A program made the position numbers and the translations under genes. From the NCBI RefSeq assembly GCF_040611135.1, contig NZ_JBEXNL010000012.1, forward strand, positions 91,550 to 155,549: a stretch of 64,000 nucleotides of DNA. The letters are read 5' to 3'. Origin of the DNA: Tsukamurella sp040611135. GTDB lineage: Bacteria > Actinomycetota > Actinomycetes > Mycobacteriales > Mycobacteriaceae. How positions within the stretch are numbered: the first letter of the stretch is position 1; every line of letters starts with the position of its first letter. Shown piece by piece: positions 57,902 to 64,000 of the stretch. The notes under the pieces were generated by a model that had not been told where the DNA came from, ran no database searches, and saw nothing but the letters and a program-made list of their open reading frames with translations.

Positions 57902-59014
57902 TCAGGCGAGCGTCGTCTCGTGCCCGAGGAACCGACCGTAGTCGCGCACCGGGCCCGCGAGGCGCTTCGTCGCAGCCGCGGTGATCTTCGTGAAGGGCTC
58001 GACGGTGACGGTCACCTTCTTCGAAGTGGCCTTCCGGCTCCACACGCCCACGATCTCGCCGTCCACCACGACCATCGGCTTGAACATGCCGTTGCGGCCC
58101 GGCACGATCCGGTGCAGGTACGACTCGTCGAGCTGCGCCGCGCGCGATGCGTACCCGATGATGTACTCGTCGAACGCGGGCAGCAGCAGGGGCCGGGCCA
58201 GGGCCTCGTCGACCTGCGCGTCCGTGAGGCCGACGGTTCCGGGCGTCACCAGGTACGTCGTGCCCGCCAGCGTGACGGGTTCGACGGTGCCGCCCGCCGC
58301 CTCGATGCCCTCGTCGACCGAGCCCATCGGCAGGCAGGCCCACTTCCCGATGTCCCGCCGCGTGACGGGGCCCCGCGCGGCGACGAACCGGGAGACCGTC
58401 TCGCCGAGCGCGTGTTCGGGCTCGCGGGGCTCGGTGATCCAGTCGTCGGCGAGCGCGAAGACGTCCGTCTTCGCCGACGGGTCCGCGAACACGATCGCCA
58501 TCAGCTCCGTCAGGTGCCGCAGCACGTGCCCGCCCTGGGCGTTGTCGAGCTCGATCCCCGCTGCCGCACACGCCGCCAGGAGATCGGCCTTCGTGGCAGT
58601 GGTCCCGCCGCGCAGCGCCTCCCGGACGGTGCGTTCGGCATCGTCGACCATGGCGTCCGTGAGGTGCAGCTGCGGCCGGCGCTTGGCGGCCTCCGCGCGG
58701 GAGCGCGGCGTAAGGGCGGCGCTGAGCCAGTGCAGGTCTTCCGGGGCGGTGATCTGCAGGGTTCCGCGGGCCGGGCGGTTCCGGACGAGGCGCCGCTCCG
58801 CGAGATCGGCGAGCACGGCGGCATCGTCGGGATGATCCGCGGCGCGCAGGGACAGGGCGAATCGGGCCGCGGCACCGTCCTGCGCCTGGATCGCGAGCAT
58901 CCCGCGCGCGGCGTCCTCCGCCGTGCGCCAGTCCCGAACGCCGGGCACCAACCCCTGCGCTCGGAGCCGGAGTGCGCGGATACGGCGGATCTCGGGGTCC
59001 ACGGATGCGGCCAT
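57902..59014 (-). CDS. Winged-helix DNA glycosylase of the AlkZ (HTH_42) family
   Basis: 370 residues. The QxQ catalytic motif of AlkZ/AlkX is seen as AIQAQDG (Gln43, Gln45). Three winged-helix modules follow, with VLADLAERRLVRNRPARGTLQITAPEDLHWL, RFVAARGPVTRRDIGKWA, and C-terminal FDEYIIGYASRAAQLDE and GRNGMFKPMVVVDGEIVGVWSR as family hallmarks. AlkZ unhooks interstrand crosslinks in azinomycin producers; relatives repair alkylated bases. It ends 20 bases from the aldehyde dehydrogenase (convergent) and is divergent from the nitronate monooxygenase gene. Confidence 0.85.
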   Translation of the reverse strand: MAASVDPEIRRIRALRLRAQGLVPGVRDWRTAEDAARGMLAIQAQDGAAARFALSLRAADHPDDAAVLADLAERRLVRNRPARGTLQITAPEDLHWLSAALTPRSRAEAAKRRPQLHLTDAMVDDAERTVREALRGGTTATKADLLAACAAAGIELDNAQGGHVLRHLTELMAIVFADPSAKTDVFALADDWITEPREPEHALGETVSRFVAARGPVTRRDIGKWACLPMGSVDEGIEAAGGTVEPVTLAGTTYLVTPGTVGLTDAQVDEALARPLLLPAFDEYIIGYASRAAQLDESYLHRIVPGRNGMFKPMVVVDGEIVGVWSRKATSKKVTVTVEPFTKITAAATKRLAGPVRDYGRFLGHETTLA

Positions 59015-59037
59015 GCGTGATGATTCTGCCACGGGCG

Positions 59038-59043
59038 TAGCCT
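59038..59043 (+). promoter_or_regulatory. Leaderless-type -10 box (TAGCCT) of the nitronate monooxygenase gene
   Basis: TAGCCT, seven bases before GTG 59051; the same hexamer and spacing as at 29327 and 39984. Confidence 0.5.
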
Positions 59044-59050
59044 CATCCGG

Positions 59051-60022
59051 GTGTGGAACACCTGGCTGACGCGCACCTTGAACATCGACCTGCCGATCCT
59101 CGGTGCCCCCATGGGCGGTCGCGCCGGGGGAGAGCTCGCCGGGCAGGTGACAGCGGCGGGCGGGCTGGGCATGATCGGCGCCGCCCGCTACGCCACGCCC
59201 GAGTGGATCGAGGAGCAGCTGGGCGTCATCCGCGCAGCCGCCGGCGCCGACGCGCCGCTGGCCTTCGGCCTGCAGACCTGGTCGCTGGCGGACAGCCCCG
59301 AGCTCCTGGACTCCGTCCTCGCCGCGAAGCCGAAGCTCGTCTCGCTGTCCTTCGGCGATCCGGCGCCCTTCGTGCAGCGCGTCAAGGACGCCGGGGCCGT
59401 GGTGATCTCGCAGATCAACTCGCTCGAGGACCTGCGCGAGGTGGAGGCCGGGGGCGTGGACGCGGTCGTCGCCCAGGGGAGTGAGGCCGGCGGGCACACG
59501 GGCCGCGTAGCCACCCTGCCCCTGTTGCAGGAGGTGCTCCGCGCCACGGAGCTCCCGGTGCTCGCGGCGGGCGGGATCGGCTCGGGTGCCGGCCTCGCGG
59601 CGGTGCTCGCGGCCGGGGCGCAGGGCGCGCTGATCGGCACGGCGCTGCTCGCCTCGCCCGAGACCGTCGGCCCCGAGTACGCGATCCCCGCGTTGCTCAA
59701 GGCCCGCAGCATCGACACCGTCTACACCGATGTCTTCGACAAGGCCCGGCATCAGCCCTGGCCCGGGAACCGCTGGTTCGGCCGCGCACTCACCAACGAC
59801 TTCACCGCCCGGTGGCACGACGGCGACGGGGTGGATGCCTCGTCTGGTACCGAGGAAGCCGTCAGTGCGGCGTACGACGGGGCGATGCCCGAGATCGGCG
59901 TGGTGTACGCCGGACAGGCCGCGGGGCTGGTCGACGAGGTGCGTCCCGCCCGCGAGGTGGTGGCGTCGATCGCGGCGGACGCCGAGGCCCGGCTCCGCGC
60001 CGTCGCCGGGGTGCTCGGCTGA
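59051..60022 (+). CDS. Nitronate monooxygenase/2-nitropropane dioxygenase family FMN protein
   Basis: 323 residues from GTG 59051. FMN TIM barrel: NIDLPILGAPMGGRAGGELAGQVTAAGGLGMIGAARY at the start, VVAQGSEAGGHTG near 143-155 (active-site His in the class I motif), LAAGGIGSGAGLAAVLAAGAQGALIGTALLASPE near 178-211. The family oxidises nitronates; some members act as enoyl reductases or unknown oxygenases, so substrate is open. The stop overlaps the pentapeptide-repeat gene start (TGATG). Confidence 0.87.
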   Translation: MWNTWLTRTLNIDLPILGAPMGGRAGGELAGQVTAAGGLGMIGAARYATPEWIEEQLGVIRAAAGADAPLAFGLQTWSLADSPELLDSVLAAKPKLVSLSFGDPAPFVQRVKDAGAVVISQINSLEDLREVEAGGVDAVVAQGSEAGGHTGRVATLPLLQEVLRATELPVLAAGGIGSGAGLAAVLAAGAQGALIGTALLASPETVGPEYAIPALLKARSIDTVYTDVFDKARHQPWPGNRWFGRALTNDFTARWHDGDGVDASSGTEEAVSAAYDGAMPEIGVVYAGQAAGLVDEVRPAREVVASIAADAEARLRAVAGVLG

Positions 60023-60675
60023 TGGCCGGCCTCGTCGCGCCCAGGATCACGCCGCTGCGGCTGCCGGACCTCGAGGACGGCGTCACCGACGATCTCGTCC
60101 CCGGGGACACCCACGACCGGCAGCGGTTCGCCGAACCGACCGTCAAGGGCCGCGACCTCGGCGGGGTCACCTTCAACGAGTGCGAGCTCGTCGGGTGGGA
60201 GGTCCGCGACGCGGTGTTCACCGAGTCCGCGTTCCTCGAGACCCGGATCTCCTCGCTGTTCGCGACGGGCTTCCGGGCGTCCCGGTCGACCTTCCGGCAG
60301 GTCGAGGTCGACGATGCCCGCATCGGCGCCGTCGAGCTGATGGACTCCACGCTGCGCTCCGTCGTCTTCACCGGTGTCCGTCTCGGATTCGTGAACCTGC
60401 GGGGCGCGGCGCTCACGGATGTGGTGTTCCGGGAGTGCGTGCTCGACGGCATCGACGCGGGCGACGCGACCCTGACCCGGGTGGCCTTCGAGGACTGCCG
60501 TGCCGGCGAGCTCGACGTGACGCGCGCGAAGCTGCAGCACGTGGACTTGCGCGGCCTGCAGGTGGAGCGGATCCGCGGGATCGAGGGGATCTCGGGGGCG
60601 ACGATGTCGCACCTGCAGGTCGTCGGCCTGGCGGAGGTGTTCGCCGCGCACTTCGGGATCAGCGTCACCGACTGA
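60022..60675 (+). CDS. Pentapeptide-repeat protein
   Basis: 217 residues sharing one base with the preceding stop. From about residue 45 onward the A(D/N)LXX-type quadrilateral beta-helix pattern is visible, one residue in five hydrophobic or small: LGGVTFNECELVGWEVRDAVFTESAFLETRISSLFATGFRASRSTFRQVEVDDARIGAVELMDSTLRSVVFTGVRLGFVNLRGAALTDVVFRE. Some such proteins (MfpA, Qnr) imitate DNA and protect gyrase; nothing here shows gyrase binding. Its 3' end is included in the tandem duplication that follows. Confidence 0.85.
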   Translation: MAGLVAPRITPLRLPDLEDGVTDDLVPGDTHDRQRFAEPTVKGRDLGGVTFNECELVGWEVRDAVFTESAFLETRISSLFATGFRASRSTFRQVEVDDARIGAVELMDSTLRSVVFTGVRLGFVNLRGAALTDVVFRECVLDGIDAGDATLTRVAFEDCRAGELDVTRAKLQHVDLRGLQVERIRGIEGISGATMSHLQVVGLAEVFAAHFGISVTD

Positions 60676-60800
60676 GGTCACCGGAGCGGGACTCGCGGAG
60701 ATCCTCGCCACATCCGCGAGCATCAGCGTTGTCGACTGAGGTCACCGGAGCGGGACTCGCGGAGATCCTCGCCACATCCGCGAGCATCAGCGTTGTCGAC
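60658..60800 (+). repeat. 64-bp tandem duplication carrying stop codon and hairpin, with third partial copy
   Basis: Period 64: the block from CGACTGAGGTCACC at 60669 recurs at 60733 almost unchanged, and GTCACCGGA begins a third partial copy near 60805. Similarity reaches back into the last codons of the pentapeptide gene (ATCAGCGT at 60658 and 60722). Each unit contains the hairpin CTCGCGGA / TCCGCGAG (13-base loop), so the convergent gene pair is separated by two copies of one terminator-like element. Confidence 0.85.
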
Positions 60801-60805
60801 CGCAG

Positions 60806-61180
60806 TCACCGGAACCCACCCGCGGCGATCACCTCGCGAAAGCCCCACCAGGTGCCCGCGGACGCGATGAGGATCCCGAGCAGGGGCCAGTACCAGACGG
60901 ACCTCCGCACGACCGCGCAGGCGGCGGAGCCGACTCCGGCGACCGTCCAGCCGCCCAGCACGCCCGCGGACAGCACGACGACCGCGTTCTCGGCCTGCTC
61001 GCGCGCCGCGCACGGATTCCTGGCGACGCAACCCGGCACGCTCGCGGAGAAGTACATGACCGCGAAGAACATCGCGAGCCCGCCCGCGAGGACGAGCAGC
61101 CCCCACAGCACCGTCGCGACGACCAGATCGGCGATCAGCACGCCGGTCCGGCGTCGACGGGGCACCACCGGATGTGTCAT
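60806..61180 (-). CDS. Small membrane protein of unknown function
   Basis: 124 residues from ATG 61180. Three or four membrane spans: GVLIADLVVATVLWGLLVLAGGLAMFFAVMYFSA (two), ENAVVVLSAGVLGGWTVAGVGSAACAVV, and SVWYWPLLGILIASAGTWWGF. Two cysteines between the second and third spans (PGCVARNPCAA) could form a disulfide outside the membrane. No recognised family. It converges with the pentapeptide gene at the tandem repeat; its stop codon lies in the third partial repeat copy. Divergent from the M3 peptidase gene. Confidence 0.65.
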   Translation of the reverse strand: MTHPVVPRRRRTGVLIADLVVATVLWGLLVLAGGLAMFFAVMYFSASVPGCVARNPCAAREQAENAVVVLSAGVLGGWTVAGVGSAACAVVRRSVWYWPLLGILIASAGTWWGFREVIAAGGFR

Positions 61181-61253
61181 GCGTCCACGGTCGCGGACCG
61201 CCCTGCCCGGCGGATCCGTGGAACTACTCAGATCGGGTGGGGACTCGCCCGGG

Positions 61254-61259
61254 TAGTTT
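61254..61259 (+). promoter_or_regulatory. Leaderless-type -10 box (TAGTTT) of the M3 peptidase gene
   Basis: TAGTTT, six bases before GTG 61266. Confidence 0.5.
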
Positions 61260-61265
61260 CGGGGT

Positions 61266-63299
61266 GTGACCGTTGATGCCGTTCTCGCACCCAGCACCCT
61301 GCCCTTCTCCCTGCCGGACTTCGCCGCGTTCGCGGACGCCGACTACGAGGCCGCGTTCGCCGAGGGGTTCGCGCGGCACCGTCGGGAGATCGTGGCGATC
61401 GCCGAGAATCCCGAACCCGCCACGTTCGCGAACACCGTCGAGGCGATGGAGCGAGCCGGGCAGGACCTGGGGCGCGTCGCGGCCGTGTTCTTCTCGTTGA
61501 CGTCCACCGATCGCACCGATGCGTTGGAGGCGGCGCAGGCCGCGATCTCGCCGCTGTGGTCGGCGCACTACGACGCGATCCTCATGGACGAGGCGCTCTT
61601 CAGCCGAGTGGACGCGCTGCACGCCCGACGCGGCGAACTGGATCTGGATCCGGAGCAGCTGCGGTTGCTGGAGCGGTACCACCTACGCTTCACCCGCGCG
61701 GGGGCCGGCCTCGACGGTGCCGCCCAGGAGCGGCTGCGGACCATCAACACCGAGCTCGCCGAACTCACCACCGAGTTCGCCCGCCGCAGCCTCGCCGAGA
61801 CGAACGCCTCCGCAGTACATTTCAGCACCGAGGCCGAGCTCGACGGGCTGGACGCGGACACCGTCGCAGGGGCGCGTGCCGCCGCCGAGAGTGCCGGACG
61901 CGACGGATTCCTGCTCGCCCTGGGCTATCCGCTGAACCAGCCGAACCTCGCGCGCCTGACGAGCCGCGAGTCGCGGCGGAAACTGTACGAGGCGTCGTCG
62001 GGCCGGAACACCCGCGGTGGGGACAACGACACCCGCGAGCTCATCGCGCGCATCGCCGGCCTGCGGGCCGAGCGCGCGGCGCTGTTCGGCTACCCGCACC
62101 ACGCGGCGTACCAGATCGCGGACCAGACCGCCGGCACGGCGGACGCGGCCCTCGGCATGCTGCGCGACCTGGCGGTGCCCGCCGCCCGCAACGCTGAGGC
62201 CGAGCGGGCCGAGCTGGAAGCACTTGCGGGCCACGAGATCGAGGCCTGGGACTGGCCCTATTACGCGCGTCTGGCAGAGCAGCGTGCGCACGCCGGTGAC
62301 GGCGGATCCGGCCCCGCTCTGAACGAGTACCTCGCGCTCGACAACGTGATCGAGAAGGGCGTCTTCGAGGCGGCGTCGCGCATGTACGGACTCGGTTTCA
62401 CCGAGCGGACGGATCTCGCGCTGCACCACCCGGACGCGCGTGCCTGGCAGGTCGCGGGGCCTGACGGTGCGCCGCTCGGCCTGTTCGTCGGGGACTACTT
62501 CGCTCGGCCCAGCAAGCGGGGCGGAGCGTGGATGACCAGCTTCGTGGACCAGTCCGGGCTGCTCGACGCGCGGCCGGTGATCATCAACGTCTGCAACTTC
62601 GTCCGCCCGCCGGACGGGCGGCCCGCGCTGCTCAGCCGTGACGAGGTGACCACCGTCTTCCACGAGTTCGGGCACGCGCTGCACGGCCTGCTCTCGGACG
62701 TGACCTACCCCTACTTCTCGGGTACCAGCGTGCCGCGCGATTTCGTCGAGTTCCCGTCGCAGTTCAACGAGATGTTCGCCGCGTGGCCCACGATCCTCGA
62801 CGGCTACGCCCGCCACCACGAGACGGGGGAGCCGCTGCCCGAGGGACTTCGCCGGTCGATTCTCGAGCCCGGTACGCGCGGTGAGGGATTCGGCACCGTC
62901 GAATACCTGGCTGCGGCCGTCATCGACCTCGCCTGGCACACGATCTCGCCCGGTACCGTCGTCGACGACGTGGCGGCCTTCGAGTCCGCCGCGCTCGCGG
63001 ACGCGGGGTTGGATGTGCCGGGCGTTCCCCCGCGCTACCGCGGGCCGTTCTTCAACCACATCTTCTCGGGCGGGTACAGCGCCGGCTACTACAGCTACAT
63101 CTGGTCCGAGGTGCTCGACGCCGACGCCTCCGCGTGGTTCACGGCGCACGACGGTCCGACCCGCGAGAACGGCGAGAAGCTCCGGGCCGCAGTGCTCTCG
63201 CGAGGGGGCAGCGTCGACGCCTCGCAGGCCTACCGCGACTTCCGCGGCGGCGACCCCGACATCGCGCCCCTGCTCGAGCGGCGTGGCCTCACTCCATGA
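61266..63299 (+). CDS. M3-family zinc metallopeptidase (peptidyl-dipeptidase Dcp/oligopeptidase A-like)
   Basis: 677 residues, normal for the M3A group. Zinc motif VFHEFGHALHG near residue 466-476 with the third ligand glutamate in DFVEFPSQFNE about 28 residues later; PFFNHIFSGGYSAGYYSYIWSEVLDADA is the C-terminal substrate-binding hallmark. Cytoplasmic, no signal peptide. It degrades short peptides from protein turnover. The stop overlaps the pyrophosphatase-like gene start (ATGA). Confidence 0.92.
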   Translation: MTVDAVLAPSTLPFSLPDFAAFADADYEAAFAEGFARHRREIVAIAENPEPATFANTVEAMERAGQDLGRVAAVFFSLTSTDRTDALEAAQAAISPLWSAHYDAILMDEALFSRVDALHARRGELDLDPEQLRLLERYHLRFTRAGAGLDGAAQERLRTINTELAELTTEFARRSLAETNASAVHFSTEAELDGLDADTVAGARAAAESAGRDGFLLALGYPLNQPNLARLTSRESRRKLYEASSGRNTRGGDNDTRELIARIAGLRAERAALFGYPHHAAYQIADQTAGTADAALGMLRDLAVPAARNAEAERAELEALAGHEIEAWDWPYYARLAEQRAHAGDGGSGPALNEYLALDNVIEKGVFEAASRMYGLGFTERTDLALHHPDARAWQVAGPDGAPLGLFVGDYFARPSKRGGAWMTSFVDQSGLLDARPVIINVCNFVRPPDGRPALLSRDEVTTVFHEFGHALHGLLSDVTYPYFSGTSVPRDFVEFPSQFNEMFAAWPTILDGYARHHETGEPLPEGLRRSILEPGTRGEGFGTVEYLAAAVIDLAWHTISPGTVVDDVAAFESAALADAGLDVPGVPPRYRGPFFNHIFSGGYSAGYYSYIWSEVLDADASAWFTAHDGPTRENGEKLRAAVLSRGGSVDASQAYRDFRGGDPDIAPLLERRGLTP

Positions 63300-63685
63300 G
63301 CGACGGCGGAACGCAGTACTTCCGGGCCCTCGATCAGTTGGCGCGGGCAGCGAAGGTGGTCATCGACCGTCCGCGGGGCACGGCGCATCCCCGGTATCCG
63401 CAGGCGGTGTATCCGATCGACTACGGATATCTCCAGGGAACGACGGGTGGTGACGGTGAGGGAGTCGACGTCTTCGTGGGCACCGAGGCCGGCGTGGGGG
63501 TCGTCGCGGTGGTGCTGACCGCCGACGTGCGCAAGCGCGACGTGGAGACCAAGGTGCTGCTCGACTGCGCGGCGACCGAGATCGATGCCGTGCGTGGCTT
63601 CCTCGTGGACACCTTGGGGATCGCCGGACACCTGATTCTCCGCGCGGAGGATGCACGGGCGGGTGTGTCGAACGGCCTGTCATAG
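63296..63685 (+). CDS. Inorganic-pyrophosphatase-like protein with altered active site
   Basis: 129 residues, shorter than family I pyrophosphatases (~165). The core YPQAVYPIDYGYLQGTTGGDGEGVDVFVG matches the PPase fold, but the metal-binding signature DGDPLD reads DGEGVD, so one of the three aspartates is lost (Asp to Glu) and the proline is absent. The DDK segment appears as ETK. The lysine is kept but an aspartate is missing. Either a weak or divergent pyrophosphatase or a protein with another phosphate ligand. Co-translated with the M3 peptidase. Confidence 0.78.
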   Translation: MSDGGTQYFRALDQLARAAKVVIDRPRGTAHPRYPQAVYPIDYGYLQGTTGGDGEGVDVFVGTEAGVGVVAVVLTADVRKRDVETKVLLDCAATEIDAVRGFLVDTLGIAGHLILRAEDARAGVSNGLS

Positions 63686-63721
63686 CACTCGAAAAGTGTG
63701 GCGGAATCGAATGTGTGAGCG

Positions 63722-63727
63722 TATTCT
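63722..63727 (+). promoter_or_regulatory. Leaderless-type -10 box (TATTCT) of the DUF222 gene
   Basis: TATTCT, six bases before ATG 63734. GGAGG lies between box and ATG but is too close to the start to work as a normal ribosome site. Confidence 0.45.
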
Positions 63728-63733
63728 GGAGGT

Positions 63734-64000
63734 ATGGCTCTACCGGATGCATTGCGTGTACTACCTGAGGATTTGATTCCTCAGGGGCTCGCCGGTGCGC
63801 GTGGTGAGGATCGTGTGGTCGCGGAGGTGTTGTTCGAACAGCGGCGGGTCGAGGGTGTGGCGTACTGCCGCACGATGACCGCGGTGTATGCGCTGCATCG
63901 GGCTATGTACGCCGATGATGAGGCGCAGTACCTCGCGCAGCCGGCGAATTACCGGGAGGCGGTGCAGGCGCGGCAGCGGTTGGCTGCGGCGGAGGTCGCC
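63734..64000 (+). CDS. DUF222/13E12-repeat-family protein, probable HNH endonuclease (3' partial)
   Basis: The first 89 codons are present; the frame is open at the right edge. MALPDALRVLPEDLIPQGL, then EDRVVAEVLFEQRRVEGVAYCRTMTAVYALHRAMY and YREAVQARQRLAAAEVA agree with the N-terminus of DUF222 proteins (M. tuberculosis 13E12 repeat family), which usually end in an HNH nuclease domain, here outside the window. Such genes are multicopy in Mycobacteriales and behave like repeats. Codon use is visibly less GC-rich (TTG, GTA, CTA, GAT) than that of its neighbours. Confidence 0.75.
   Translation, partial: MALPDALRVLPEDLIPQGLAGARGEDRVVAEVLFEQRRVEGVAYCRTMTAVYALHRAMYADDEAQYLAQPANYREAVQARQRLAAAEVA

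Noticed and set aside
60669..60800. Possible CRISPR or satellite array
   Set aside because: Two adjacent 64-bp copies without spacers plus a partial copy: a simple tandem duplication.
63734..64000. Insertion sequence transposase at the right edge
   Set aside because: The visible N-terminus matches DUF222/13E12 proteins rather than a transposase, and no terminal inverted repeat is visible before it.

Overview
This is about 64 kb of very GC-rich actinobacterial chromosome. The order proA, SRPBCC pair, MoxR/VWA pair, nadD, rsfS, gpgP, octT, degV, comEA, comEC, holA, rpsT, circularly permuted ATP-grasp/alpha-E/transglutaminase trio, lepA follows the Mycobacterium tuberculosis Rv2427c-Rv2404c block as I know it. 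GpgP and OctT belong to methylglucose lipopolysaccharide synthesis, so the host is very probably in the order Mycobacteriales (a Tsukamurella/Gordonia-like genome would fit; the genus cannot be read from the sequence). No rRNA, tRNA, CRISPR array, IS element or prophage was seen.

Layout. (1) 1-5084: end of a carboxylase-type operon (hydantoinase-B-like protein with a fused Cys-rich tail, acyl-CoA/AMP ligase, FAD aromatic hydroxylase, TetR). (2) 5100-15012, minus strand: eight tightly overlapping genes for acyl-CoA catabolism (TIGR03084 protein, AtuA-like protein, two acyl-CoA dehydrogenases, biotin-dependent acyl-CoA carboxylase, enoyl-CoA hydratase, TetR), headed by a promoter that overlaps a 9-bp inverted repeat. 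(3) 15062-17051: secreted HNH nuclease and CapA-like lipoprotein. (4) 17095-34298: the conserved core block, interrupted between holA and rpsT by a three-gene module (28715-30240) that looks like a toxin-antitoxin-SecB-like chaperone (TAC) system. (5) 34312-46920: accessory genes: short UvrA paralogue, DJ-1/PfpI protein, PemK-like protein, mycothiol-dependent isomerase-like protein with an ECF sigma factor, an XRE-ImmA/IrrE protease with a GNAT partner, and a choline-to-betaine operon (betT-betB-betA). (6) 47446-49329: lepA. (7) 49369-57881: a Baeyer-Villiger ketone degradation locus (hydrolase, GntR, CoA ligase, BVMO, two SDRs, aldehyde dehydrogenase) tied together by GTATAC-type operators. 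(8) 57902-64000: AlkZ-like glycosylase, nitronate monooxygenase, pentapeptide-repeat protein, M3 peptidase, pyrophosphatase-like protein, and the start of a DUF222/13E12-family gene.

Window-wide signals: many genes have a TANNNT -10 box only 6-8 bases before the start codon (leaderless transcripts); operons are packed with ATGA/GTGA overlaps; and the 10-mer CGACGGTGCC occurs at least 26 times on the two strands, far above a composition expectation of about one. The strongest candidates for new biology are the TAC-like module, the XRE-ImmA plus GNAT pair, and the over-represented 10-mer.
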